Shown here: piece by piece, positions 30,723-38,922 of the stretch
How positions within the stretch are numbered: the first letter of the stretch is position 1
How the letters are laid out: each line of letters begins with the position of its first letter
Assembly: GCF_037055275.1 (NCBI RefSeq)
Contig: NZ_CP146343.1
Coordinates: 382,001 to 446,000 of the forward strand
Direction: 5' to 3'
From: Pseudomonas sp. ML2-2023-3
Lineage (GTDB): Bacteria > Pseudomonadota > Gammaproteobacteria > Pseudomonadales > Pseudomonadaceae
DNA length: 64,000 nt
The notes under the pieces: model-generated
Databases searched by the model: none
The model's input: the letters and a program-made list of their open reading frames with translations, nothing else
What the model was told of the DNA's origin: nothing
Made by a program: the position numbers and the translations under genes

Positions 30723-31808
30723 ATGACCATCAGTGACGCCCTGCACCGACTGTTACTCGACAACCTGACCACCGCCACGCTGTTACTGAATGCCGATCTG
30801 CGCCTTGAGTACATGAACCCGGCGGCAGAGATGCTGTTGGCAATCAGCGGTCAACGCAGTCACGGGCAATTCATCAGTGAGCTTTTTACAGAGTCCACCG
30901 AGGCCCTGCATTCGCTGCGCCAGGCAGTTGAGCAAGCGCATCCGTTTACCAAGCGCGAAGCCATGCTGACCTCGCTGACGGGCCAGACCCTCACGGTGGA
31001 TTACGCCGTAACCCCCATCTTGAGCAATGGCGGCACGATGCTGCTGCTCGAAGTCCACCCCCGTGACCGCTTGCTGCGCATCACCAAAGAAGAAGCCCAG
31101 CTGTCCAAGCAGGAAACCAGCAAGATGCTGGTACGCGGCATGGCCCACGAGATCAAGAATCCCCTGGGCGGCATTCGTGGGGCTGCTCAGTTGCTGGCCC
31201 GTCAGTTACCGGACGAAAACCTGCGTGACTACACCAACGTGATCATCGAAGAAGCCGACCGCCTGCGTAACCTGGTCGACCGCATGCTGGGCTCCAACAA
31301 GCTGCCTTCGCTGTCCATGACCAATGTCCACGAAGTGCTGGAGCGGGTGTGCAGCCTGGTTGAGGCCGAAACACAGGGCAGCATCACATTGGTGCGCGAC
31401 TATGACCCGAGCCTGCCCGACCTGCTGATCGACCGTGAACAAATGATCCAGGCCGTCCTCAACATCGTGCGCAACGCGATGCAAGCCATCGGCAGCCAAA
31501 ACGAGCTGCGGCTGGGGCGTATCAGCCTGCGTACCCGCGCCATGCGCCAGTTCACCATTGGCCACGTGCGCCACCGACTGGTCACCAAAATCGAAATTAT
31601 CGACAACGGGCCGGGCATTCCGGCCGAGCTGCAAGACACCCTGTTCTTCCCGATGGTCAGCGGGCGCCCAGACGGCACCGGGCTAGGCCTTTCCATCACG
31701 CAGAACATCATCAGTCAGCACCAGGGGTTGATCGAGTGTGAAAGCCACCCCGGCCACACACTCTTCTCGATCTTTCTACCACTGGAACAAGGAGCCGCAT
31801 CGACATGA
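30723..31808 (+). CDS. ntrB: Nitrogen regulation sensor kinase NtrB (GlnL)
   Basis: 361 aa from ATG 30723 (MTISDALHRLLLDNL). An open extension to 30600 covers the promoter and is rejected. Seen: a PAS domain (~10-115), H-box GMAHEIKNPLGGIRGAAQLL (~136-155), N-box VLNIVRNAMQAI and the DNGPGIP and GTGLGLSITQ nucleotide loops. It has no membrane segment, as expected for cytoplasmic NtrB controlled by PII. It phosphorylates NtrC and overlaps ntrC by 4 nt. Confidence 0.96.
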   Translation: MTISDALHRLLLDNLTTATLLLNADLRLEYMNPAAEMLLAISGQRSHGQFISELFTESTEALHSLRQAVEQAHPFTKREAMLTSLTGQTLTVDYAVTPILSNGGTMLLLEVHPRDRLLRITKEEAQLSKQETSKMLVRGMAHEIKNPLGGIRGAAQLLARQLPDENLRDYTNVIIEEADRLRNLVDRMLGSNKLPSLSMTNVHEVLERVCSLVEAETQGSITLVRDYDPSLPDLLIDREQMIQAVLNIVRNAMQAIGSQNELRLGRISLRTRAMRQFTIGHVRHRLVTKIEIIDNGPGIPAELQDTLFFPMVSGRPDGTGLGLSITQNIISQHQGLIECESHPGHTLFSIFLPLEQGAAST

Positions 31809-33238
31809 GCCGAAGTGAAACCGTGTGGATCGTCGACGACGACCGTTCTATCCGCTGGGTCCTGGAAAAAGCCTTGCAACAGGAAGGCATGACCACACAA
31901 AGTTTCGACAGCGCCGATGGGGTGATGAGCCGTCTGGCTCGCCAGCAGCCCGACGTCATTATTTCGGACATCCGCATGCCCGGCTCAAGCGGCCTGGACT
32001 TGCTGGCCAAGATTCGCGAACAGCACCCTCGCCTGCCCGTCATCATCATGACCGCTCATTCCGACCTGGACAGCGCAGTGGCCTCCTATCAAGGTGGCGC
32101 ATTCGAATACCTGCCCAAGCCGTTTGACGTCGATGAAGCCGTGTCACTGGTCAAGCGTGCCAATCAGCACGCCCAGGAACAACAAGGCCTGGCCGCCCCC
32201 CCGGCACTGGCCAGAACACCTGAAATCATCGGCGAAGCGCCGGCGATGCAAGAGGTGTTTCGGGCCATTGGCCGCCTTAGCCATTCCAATATCACGGTTC
32301 TGATCAACGGCGAATCAGGCACAGGCAAGGAGCTGGTGGCCCACGCCCTGCACCGCCACAGCCCACGTGCCGCGTCGCCATTTATCGCGTTGAACATGGC
32401 CGCGATCCCCAAGGACCTGATGGAGTCCGAGCTCTTCGGCCACGAAAAAGGCGCCTTTACCGGAGCTGCAAACCTGCGCCGGGGTCGTTTTGAACAGGCC
32501 GATGGCGGGACTCTGTTCCTGGATGAAATCGGCGACATGCCTGCCGATACCCAAACCCGTCTGCTGCGGGTTCTGGCCGATGGCGAGTTCTACCGTGTTG
32601 GCGGACACACCCCGGTCAAGGTTGACGTGCGGATCATTGCCGCCACCCACCAGAACCTCGAAACCCTGGTCCAGGCCGGCAAGTTTCGCGAAGACCTATT
32701 CCACCGCCTGAACGTGATTCGCATCCACATCCCGCGCCTGTCGGACCGTCGCGAAGACATCCCGACCCTGGCCCGCCACTTCCTGAGCAGCGCCGCGCAA
32801 GAGCTGTCGGTAGAACCCAAGCTGCTGAAGGCCGAGACCGAGCAGTACCTCAAGAACCTGCCGTGGCCAGGCAACGTTCGCCAGCTTGAAAACACCTGTC
32901 GCTGGATCACGGTGATGGCTTCGGGTCGCGAAGTGCACATCAGCGACTTGCCGCCGGAGCTGCTGAACCTGCAGCAAGACACCTCTCCAGTCACCAACTG
33001 GGAGCAGGCGCTACGCCAGTGGGCGGATCAGGCACTGGGCCGTGGTCAATCCAACTTGCTCGACAGTGCGGTGCCTACCTTTGAGCGGATCATGATCGAG
33101 ACGGCACTCAAGCACACTGCGGGCCGTCGTCGGGACGCTGCCGTGCTGCTGGGCTGGGGCCGCAACACCTTGACCCGCAAGATCAAGGAACTGGGCATGA
33201 AGATCGATGGCGACGAGGATGATGGCGACGAGGCCTGA
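31805..33238 (+). CDS. ntrC: Nitrogen regulator NtrC (GlnG), sigma-54 activator
   Basis: 477 aa. The receiver domain has the phospho-acceptor Asp in DVIISDIRMPGSSG (~54). The AAA+ domain has Walker A GESGTGKE (~166) and the sigma-54 contact loop EKGAFTGA (~214). The C-terminal Fis-type helix-turn-helix is GRRRDAAVLLGWGRNTLTRK (~443-462). The frame closes with an acidic DEDDGDEA tail. It should activate the three sigma-54 promoters in this window. Confidence 0.97.
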   Translation: MSRSETVWIVDDDRSIRWVLEKALQQEGMTTQSFDSADGVMSRLARQQPDVIISDIRMPGSSGLDLLAKIREQHPRLPVIIMTAHSDLDSAVASYQGGAFEYLPKPFDVDEAVSLVKRANQHAQEQQGLAAPPALARTPEIIGEAPAMQEVFRAIGRLSHSNITVLINGESGTGKELVAHALHRHSPRAASPFIALNMAAIPKDLMESELFGHEKGAFTGAANLRRGRFEQADGGTLFLDEIGDMPADTQTRLLRVLADGEFYRVGGHTPVKVDVRIIAATHQNLETLVQAGKFREDLFHRLNVIRIHIPRLSDRREDIPTLARHFLSSAAQELSVEPKLLKAETEQYLKNLPWPGNVRQLENTCRWITVMASGREVHISDLPPELLNLQQDTSPVTNWEQALRQWADQALGRGQSNLLDSAVPTFERIMIETALKHTAGRRRDAAVLLGWGRNTLTRKIKELGMKIDGDEDDGDEA

Positions 33239-33276
33239 GGGGCACTCGATCTGACCGCACCACTCAAAAGCAACCC

Positions 33277-33292
33277 GCCCCAATATCGTGCA
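33277..33292 (-). promoter_or_regulatory. NtrC-like binding site upstream of the nrsZ-like RNA
   Basis: Read on the minus strand: TGCACGATATTGGGGC, differing from the ntrBC site by two bases. It is centred about 129 bp upstream of the -12 element at 33413-33414. Confidence 0.68.
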
Positions 33293-33334
33293 CAGCTCTA
33301 GATCAATGCTTTCAGCCTAGCGAGAGCGTTATGC

Positions 33335-33368
33335 GCAAAAGCCCCGGATTCCGGGGCTTTTGCGTTTT
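33335..33368 (+). terminator. Terminator of ntrBC
   Basis: GCAAAAGCCCCGG / CCGGGGCTTTTGC, a 13-bp perfect stem followed by GTTTT. It separates ntrC from the following sigma-54 promoter, so the RNA downstream has its own transcription. Confidence 0.92.
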
Positions 33369-33399
33369 CATAAGGCAATTTCTACAGAAAAACAAAAAT

Positions 33400-33415
33400 T
33401 GGCACGCGCCCTGCA
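33400..33415 (+). promoter_or_regulatory. Sigma-54 promoter of the nrsZ-like RNA
   Basis: TGGCACGCGCCCTGCA matches the consensus TGGCAC-N5-TTGCA with exact GG-N10-GC spacing (33401-33402 and 33413-33414). The start is predicted near 33425. Confidence 0.87.
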
Positions 33416-33425
33416 ATACCTATTA

Positions 33426-33568
33426 CAAGCAACACCGCTTTAGGGGACCTTGATACAGGCAGGTCAAGACTCCCCACTTTTACACCCGCAGCCTTGATGC
33501 CTGTTGCATCAACGCGCACACCGCTTTTGGGGAACCCGGTACAGGCAGGCTGGAATTCCCTCTTTTAT
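33426..33568 (+). ncRNA. nrsZ: NrsZ-like nitrogen-regulated small RNA
   Basis: No ORF, but an independent sigma-54 promoter, an NtrC-like site and a position directly after ntrC, all as for NrsZ of P. aeruginosa. Three hairpins can be drawn: SL1 33443-33475 (GGGG...CTTGA / TCAAG...CCCC), SL2 33494-33512 (TTGATGC / GCATCAA) and SL3 33529-33560 (GGGAA...CCGG / CTGG...TTCCC). SL1 and SL3 both present the loop ACAGGCAGG and are followed by CTTTTA or TCTTTTATT. SL3 may be the terminator. Ends are estimated; processing between modules is known for NrsZ and likely here. Confidence 0.78.
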
Positions 33569-34005
33569 TACTCGCGCAGGTTCACCTGCAAACGCCAGCG
33601 CCCATCCTGCGGCGCACCGGCCCAGTCGCCTTGCAAGGCACGGGCTGCCACCACCGTCAGCAGCAAACCTGCGTCCGTATCCCGCACCCGCCAGTTCACA
33701 TTCTTGCCGTTGAGCATTAACTGGCCGTTTTGCGGCTTGCCCTTGGCATCGAACAACACCCCCAGGGTGCCATCGACCAGCTCACCATGCAGCTTGGGCT
33801 CATCGCTGAACCACACCACCAACCCGTTCGCCAGCACGTCCACCTGTTGCAGTTCTACCGGGGTTGGCGCAGTCAAACGACCGATCATCATCCCTACCAT
33901 TACACCGACTATCGCCAAAGAACCTAAAACCCGTGGCCATAGTTTCGGTCGCGGGTCCTCTTCAGGCGTAGAATGCTGCCCATCTTTAAGTTCGGAGCCG
34001 TGCAT
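33568..34005 (-). CDS. Conserved single-pass membrane protein of unknown function
   Basis: 145 aa. A charged cytoplasmic N-terminus is followed by one membrane helix (VLGSLAIVGVMVGMMIG, ~27-43). The periplasmic domain (~50-145) has alternating strands (ANGLVVWFSDEPKLHGELVD) and no recognised motif. Its position between ntrC/nrsZ and trmL is conserved in Pseudomonas. Its ATG (34003-34005) overlaps the trmL ATG (34004-34006) on the other strand within one CATG. The RBS is weak (AGGA, 11 nt away). Confidence 0.75.
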   Translation of the reverse strand: MHGSELKDGQHSTPEEDPRPKLWPRVLGSLAIVGVMVGMMIGRLTAPTPVELQQVDVLANGLVVWFSDEPKLHGELVDGTLGVLFDAKGKPQNGQLMLNGKNVNWRVRDTDAGLLLTVVAARALQGDWAGAPQDGRWRLQVNLRE

Positions 34006-34459
34006 GTTTCACGTCATCCTTTTTCAACCAGAAATTCCGCCGAATACCGGCAACATTATCAGGCTGTGCGCCAACAGCGGCTGCCACCTGCATTTGATCG
34101 AGCCTATCGGTTTTGAGCTGGACGACAAGCGCTTGCGCCGCGCCGGCCTCGACTACCACGAGTATGCGCCGCTCAAGCGTCATGCCGACCTGGCCAGTTG
34201 CCTTGAAAGCCTGGGTCATCCACGCCTGTTCGCCTTTACCACCAAAGGTTCGAAGCCCTTTCACGACGTGCAGTTTGCCGAGGGCGATGCCTTTGTGTTC
34301 GGCCCTGAAAGCCGTGGTTTGCCGCCAGATGTGCTCGACGCGCTGGACGGCGATCACCGCCTGCGACTGCCGATGCGCGAAGGCTGCCGTAGCCTGAACC
34401 TGTCCAACACCGTGGCGGTTGCCGTGTACGAAGCCTGGCGCCAGCTGGGTTTCAAGTAA
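34004..34459 (+). CDS. trmL: tRNA (cytidine/uridine(34)-2'-O)-methyltransferase TrmL
   Basis: 151 aa SPOUT methyltransferase from ATG 34004 (MFHVILFQPEIPPNTGNIIR), with RBS CGGAG. The knotted SAM-binding part is FVFGPESRGLP (~97-107) and LRLPMREGCRSLNLSNTVAV. It methylates the wobble base of some tRNA-Leu. The convergent secB gene shares its terminator. Confidence 0.95.
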   Translation: MFHVILFQPEIPPNTGNIIRLCANSGCHLHLIEPIGFELDDKRLRRAGLDYHEYAPLKRHADLASCLESLGHPRLFAFTTKGSKPFHDVQFAEGDAFVFGPESRGLPPDVLDALDGDHRLRLPMREGCRSLNLSNTVAVAVYEAWRQLGFK

Positions 34460-34476
34460 ACACACCTCCCACACAC

Positions 34477-34506
34477 AAAAAAAGCGCCCTCAGGCGCTTT
34501 TTTTTT
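34477..34506. terminator. Bidirectional terminator between trmL and secB
   Basis: AAAAAAAGCGCC-CTCA-GGCGCTTTTTTTTT, with A and T runs on both sides of a perfect stem. Confidence 0.93.
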
Positions 34507-34518
34507 GGCATCGGCTGT

Positions 34519-35007
34519 TTATTGAACAGTCGGGCTGCCTTCTTCCTGCATGCGCTGCAATTCTTGCGCGTACAGGGCATCGAAGTTCACCGGAGCCAGC
34601 ATCAACGCAGGGAACGAGCCGCGAGTTACCAGGCTGTCCAGGGTTTCACGGGCATACGGGAACAGGATGTTCGGGCAAAACGCGCCAAGGGTGTGGTTCA
34701 TCGACGCCGGATCAAGGTTTTTGATCAGGAAGATGCCAGCCTGTTGCACTTCAGCGATAAAGGCCACTTCGTCACCGTTTTTCACGGTAACCGACAAGGT
34801 CAGAACCACTTCGTGGAAGTCACCTTCCAGCGGCTTTTGACGGGTGTTCAGGTCCAGACCAACGCTCGGCTCCCACTGCTGACGGAAGATCGCCGGGCTT
34901 TTTGGGGCCTCGAACGACAGGTCGCGCACGTAGATGCGCTGCAGGGAGAATTGTGGAGCGGTGTCTTCATCGCTAACAGCAGCGGTGTTCTGTTGGTCAG
35001 TCATCAC
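34519..35007 (-). CDS. secB: Protein-export chaperone SecB
   Basis: 162 aa tetrameric cytoplasmic chaperone that delivers preproteins to SecA. Typical SecB segments are present: [19 protein letters not shown] (~22-40), [24 protein letters not shown] and the [15 protein letters not shown] block. It is the last gene of a rhodanese-grxC-secB unit, the same order as yibN-grxC-secB in E. coli. Confidence 0.97.
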   Translation of the reverse strand: MMTDQQNTAAVSDEDTAPQFSLQRIYVRDLSFEAPKSPAIFRQQWEPSVGLDLNTRQKPLEGDFHEVVLTLSVTVKNGDEVAFIAEVQQAGIFLIKNLDPASMNHTLGAFCPNILFPYARETLDSLVTRGSFPALMLAPVNFDALYAQELQRMQEEGSPTVQ

Positions 35008-35045
35008 AGATCCTTGTTGATCTTGGGGCTTATAGAGAATGAGAG

Positions 35046-35300
35046 TCAGACGTTCAGCAGCGTATCCAATTTACCTGCGCGCTCCAAAGCAAACAGGTCA
35101 TCGCATCCGCCAACATGCTTGTCACCAATCCAGATTTGCGGGACCGACGTACGACCCGCCTTCTGAGCCATCTCGGCACGTACCTGTGGCTTGCCATCGA
35201 CCTTGATTTCTTCGAAGGCAACGCCCTTGTTCTCAAGCAGAGCCTTGGCTCGCATGCAGTAAGGGCAGTAGTCGCTGGAGTAAACGATGACCTTGGACAT
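35046..35300 (-). CDS. grxC: Glutaredoxin 3
   Basis: 84 aa thioredoxin-fold protein with the CPYC active site (DYCPYCMRA, residues ~8-16), cis-Pro region TSVPQIWIG and the [10 protein letters not shown] glutathione-binding end. It reduces disulfides with glutathione, linking to gshA. It starts 2 nt after the rhodanese gene stop and is probably co-transcribed with secB. Confidence 0.96.
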   Translation of the reverse strand: MSKVIVYSSDYCPYCMRAKALLENKGVAFEEIKVDGKPQVRAEMAQKAGRTSVPQIWIGDKHVGGCDDLFALERAGKLDTLLNV

Positions 35301-35302
35301 CT

Positions 35303-35716
35303 TTACTTCACCACTGGCAGGTTGTCAGCGCGCCAGCTGGAGATACCGCCAGACAGCTTGGCTGCGTTGTAACCGGCCTTGAGCAGCTCACGGGCGTGGG
35401 AGCCCGAGTGCTGACCGGCAGCGTCAACCAGAATAATGGTTTTGCCCTTGTGCTTGTCCAGCTCGGCAATGCGCGCCATCAGCTTGTCTTGCGGGATGTT
35501 CAGGGCTCCCACGATGTGGCCGGCGGCAAAGTCTTTAACCGGGCGAATATCAATCACCACACCTTCGTCGCGATTGACCAGGCCGGTCAGTTCGCCAGTG
35601 CTGATGCTGCGCCCGCCACGGCTGATTTCGTGAGCAATCAATAGCGCCAACAGGATGACAAACGCGCCTACAAGCAGGTAGTGAGCAGTGGCAAATGTAA
35701 TCAGGTGATCAACCAT
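35303..35716 (-). CDS. Membrane-anchored rhodanese-like protein (YibN-like)
   Basis: 137 aa from ATG 35716. One N-terminal membrane helix (HYLLVGAFVILLALLIAH, ~12-29) is followed by a rhodanese fold (~40-137; VVIDIRPVKDFAAGHIVGALN). Where active rhodaneses have a Cys loop, this has LVDAAGQHSGSHA without cysteine, so sulfurtransferase activity is unlikely. E. coli YibN, in the same gene order, is linked to membrane-protein insertion; a similar scaffold role is inferred. It is divergent from gpmI. Confidence 0.88.
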   Translation of the reverse strand: MVDHLITFATAHYLLVGAFVILLALLIAHEISRGGRSISTGELTGLVNRDEGVVIDIRPVKDFAAGHIVGALNIPQDKLMARIAELDKHKGKTIILVDAAGQHSGSHARELLKAGYNAAKLSGGISSWRADNLPVVK

Positions 35717-35864
35717 CAGAAGGTTCCAGGGTCGTAAAATGTGGGCCAGTATACACAGCCACCTTGGTCGGCCAAACCCCGCCCGGCGGTGACGCCACAT
35801 GAACTTCGCTTTAAACTGCGCGTCCTCTTCATACCTTCTTATAAACCAGCCACGAGTGGGATCT

Positions 35865-37397
35865 ATGACTACCACGCCTAAACCTTTGGTCCTGATCATC
35901 CTGGATGGCTTCGGTCACAGTGAAAGTCACGAATACAACGCCGTTTATTCGGCCAAGAAACCGGTGCTGGATCGTCTTTGCGCGAGCATGCCGAACGGCC
36001 TGATCTCAGGTTCAGGCATGGATGTCGGTCTGCCAGACGGCCAGATGGGCAACTCCGAGGTCGGCCACATGAACCTGGGCGCCGGCCGCGTGGTATATCA
36101 GGATTTCACCCGCGTCACCAAATCGATCCGTGACGGCGAGTTTTTTGAAAATCCGACCCTTTGCGCCGCCGTCGACAAGGCTGTGGCCGCAGGCAAGGCC
36201 GTGCATATTCTGGGTCTGTTGTCGGATGGCGGCGTTCACAGCCATCAGGACCACCTGATCGCGATGGCCGAGCTGGCGTTTAAACGCGGCGCCGAAAAAA
36301 TCTACCTGCACGCCTTCCTCGATGGCCGCGACACACCGCCAAAAAGCGCTTCGTCGTCCATCGAGCTGCTGGACGAAGCCTTCAAGGATCTGGGTAAAGG
36401 CCGTATCGCCAGTCTGATTGGCCGTTACTTCGCCATGGACCGCGACAATCGCTGGGACCGCGTAGAGCAGGCCTACAACCTGATCGTCGACGGCAAGGGC
36501 GAGTTCAACGCCGCTACCGCCCAGGAAGGTCTGGACGCCGCTTACGCCCGAGGTGAAAGCGACGAGTTCGTCAAAGCCACCACCCTCGGCGAGCCGGTGA
36601 AGGTTGAAGACGGCGACGCCGTGGTCTTCATGAATTTCCGTGCCGACCGCGCCCGGGAACTGACCCGCGTATTCGTTGAAGACGACTTCAACGCGTTCGA
36701 GCGCGCCCGCCAGCCAAAACTGGCCGGCTTTGTGATGCTGACCCAATACGCGGCCAGCATCCCGGCGCCAAGCGCATTTGCCCCCGGCAGCCTGGAAAAC
36801 GTACTCGGCGATTACCTGGCCAAAAACGGCAAAACCCAGCTGCGCATTGCCGAAACCGAAAAATACGCCCACGTCACTTTCTTCTTTTCGGGCGGGCGTG
36901 AAGAGCCGTTCCCGGGTGAAGAGCGGATTCTGGTGCCATCCCCAAAAGTCGCCACCTACGACCTGCAGCCTGAAATGAGCGCTCCCGAAGTCACCGACCA
37001 CATCGTCGATGCCATCAAGAACCAGCGTTATGACGTGATCGTAGTCAACTACGCCAACGGCGACATGGTCGGCCACAGCGGTGTCTTCGACGCAGCCGTC
37101 AAAGCGGTTGAGTGCCTGGATGCCTGCGTGGGCCGGATTGTCCAGGCCCTGGACAAAGTCGGCGGCGAAGCCCTGATCACGGCTGACCACGGCAACGTGG
37201 AGCAGATGTCAGATGACACCACCGGCCAGGCTCACACCGCACACACCTGCGAGCCTGTCCCGTTCATCTACGTCGGCAAGCGCGCGCTCAAGGTTCGCGA
37301 AGGCGGCGTGCTGGCCGACGTGGCACCAACCATGCTCAAACTGCTGGGCCTGCCACAGCCTGAAGAGATGACCGGCAAATCGATTCTGGTCGACTAA
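35865..37397 (+). CDS. gpmI: 2,3-bisphosphoglycerate-independent phosphoglycerate mutase
   Basis: 510 aa from ATG 35865 ([20 protein letters not shown]). This manganese enzyme interconverts 3- and 2-phosphoglycerate. The phospho-serine is in [17 protein letters not shown] (~57-73). Other metal ligands lie in [18 protein letters not shown] and [12 protein letters not shown] family-B repeat separates it from envC; the order gpmI-envC-ctpA-yibQ is conserved in pseudomonads. Confidence 0.97.
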   Translation: MTTTPKPLVLIILDGFGHSESHEYNAVYSAKKPVLDRLCASMPNGLISGSGMDVGLPDGQMGNSEVGHMNLGAGRVVYQDFTRVTKSIRDGEFFENPTLCAAVDKAVAAGKAVHILGLLSDGGVHSHQDHLIAMAELAFKRGAEKIYLHAFLDGRDTPPKSASSSIELLDEAFKDLGKGRIASLIGRYFAMDRDNRWDRVEQAYNLIVDGKGEFNAATAQEGLDAAYARGESDEFVKATTLGEPVKVEDGDAVVFMNFRADRARELTRVFVEDDFNAFERARQPKLAGFVMLTQYAASIPAPSAFAPGSLENVLGDYLAKNGKTQLRIAETEKYAHVTFFFSGGREEPFPGEERILVPSPKVATYDLQPEMSAPEVTDHIVDAIKNQRYDVIVVNYANGDMVGHSGVFDAAVKAVECLDACVGRIVQALDKVGGEALITADHGNVEQMSDDTTGQAHTAHTCEPVPFIYVGKRALKVREGGVLADVAPTMLKLLGLPQPEEMTGKSILVD

Positions 37398-37405
37398 TGT
37401 AAACC

Positions 37406-37519
37406 CTGTAGTCGCTGCCGCAGGCTGCGATAAAGGCTGAGGCCCTATGAAGGGATAGCGTGAGCTTTGTTAAAACGGGCTGCTACGCACCCCTTCGCAA
37501 CCTTCGGCAGCGACTACAA
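37406..37519. repeat. Long inverted repeat, family B
   Basis: CTGTAGTCGCTGCCGCAGGC at the left and CCTTCGGCAGCGACTACA at the right, about 114 bp, between gpmI and envC. It lies 9 nt after the gpmI stop and may end its message. Confidence 0.9.
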
Positions 37520-37600
37520 CAATTTCACCTTCATCCATTTCTTATAGGTGACGAGGGCGGGCATACTAGGCCGTCCCGTTCCCCAGGTGTCGCCCGCCCC

Positions 37601-38887
37601 ATGCTTCGCGCCCTTATAGCCCTGACCCTCGCATGCCTGCTCCAACCGGCGTTTGCCGACGAGCGCGCGCAAACCCAACAGCAGCTTGACGCCACGCGTC
37701 AGGATATCAGCGAGCTGAAAAAGCTCCTGGGCAAGCTCCAGGAAGAAAAATCCGGCGTGCAGAAAGACCTGCGCGGCACCGAAACCGAAATCGGCAAGCT
37801 GGAGAAGCAGGTAGAAACCCTGCAACAAGAACTAAAAAAGAGTGAAGGCGAGCTGCTGCGCCTAGATAGCGAGAAAAAAAAACTCCACAGCGCAAAACTT
37901 GAACAGCAACGCCTGATCGCCATTCAGGCCCGCGCCGCCTATCAGGGCGGGCGTCAGGAATACCTGAAAATGCTGCTCAACCAGCAAAACCCCGAGAAGT
38001 TCGCCCGAACCCTCACCTATTACGATTACCTGAGCCAGGCCCGCCTGGAGCAGCTCAAGGGTTTCAACGAAACCCTGCGCCAACTGGCCAATGTCGAAGC
38101 CGATATCAATCTGCAACAGGCTCAGTTGCTGACTCAGAAAAGCAGCCTGGACACCCAGCGTGCCGAACTCGACAAAGTCCGCGCAGAGCGCCAGCAAGTT
38201 CTGGCCAAGCTCAATACCGACGTAAAAGACCGCGATCAAAAACTGCAGGCACGCGAGCAGGATCAGGCCGATCTGGCTAAAGTCCTCAAGACCATCGAGG
38301 AAACCCTCGCCCGTCAGGCCCGCGAAGCCGAACAGGCGCGACAAAAAGCCTTGATCGCCCAGCAGGAAGCCGAGAAGAAACGCCAGCGCGAGGCTGAATC
38401 GGTGGTCACCGACGCCCCGCGCAAACCGGTCCAGTCAACACCGGGCGCATTGGTGTCCAGTGCCGGTGCTTCCTACGGCGGTGTTTTTTCTCAGGCCCGG
38501 GGCAAACTTCCATGGCCAGTTGATGGTCGATTGCTGGCACGCTTCGGTGAAACCCGTGGCGATGATTCGCGCACCAAGTGGGACGGCGTGATGATCAGCG
38601 CCAATGCCGGCAGCCAGGTACACGCGGTACACGGTGGTCGCGTGGTGTTTGCCGACTGGCTGCGCGGCGCAGGCCAGCTGGTCATTCTGGACCACGGTAA
38701 TGGTTACTTAAGCCTGTACGGCCACAATCAGACGCTGCTCAAGTCTGCCGGAGACATCGTTAAAGCTGGCGAAGTGATCTCCACCGTGGGCAACAGCGGC
38801 GGGCAAGCCACACCAGCACTGTATTTCGCTATTCGTCAGCAGGGCCGCCCAAGCGACCCTGCACAATGGTGTCGCACTCAGGGATGA
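37601..38887 (+). CDS. envC: Murein hydrolase activator EnvC
   Basis: 428 aa from ATG 37601, with a signal peptide cleaved near FADERA (~20). A long coiled coil covers ~25-280 (many LKKLLGKLQEE-type heptads). The LytM domain is at ~310-425. The zinc ligands of active M23 enzymes are degenerate (KWDGVMI instead of HxGxD; LYFAIR instead of LHFEIR), so it should activate cell-division amidases rather than cut murein itself, as E. coli EnvC does. ctpA follows 35 nt later. Confidence 0.93.
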   Translation: MLRALIALTLACLLQPAFADERAQTQQQLDATRQDISELKKLLGKLQEEKSGVQKDLRGTETEIGKLEKQVETLQQELKKSEGELLRLDSEKKKLHSAKLEQQRLIAIQARAAYQGGRQEYLKMLLNQQNPEKFARTLTYYDYLSQARLEQLKGFNETLRQLANVEADINLQQAQLLTQKSSLDTQRAELDKVRAERQQVLAKLNTDVKDRDQKLQAREQDQADLAKVLKTIEETLARQAREAEQARQKALIAQQEAEKKRQREAESVVTDAPRKPVQSTPGALVSSAGASYGGVFSQARGKLPWPVDGRLLARFGETRGDDSRTKWDGVMISANAGSQVHAVHGGRVVFADWLRGAGQLVILDHGNGYLSLYGHNQTLLKSAGDIVKAGEVISTVGNSGGQATPALYFAIRQQGRPSDPAQWCRTQG

Positions 38888-38922
38888 GTCCATCACCTTT
38901 AATACGTAGGAGTTCGCTCAAC

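Noticed and set aside
37601..38887. EnvC as an active M23 endopeptidase
   Set aside because: The zinc-binding His/Asp and HxH motifs are replaced, so only an activator role is supported.
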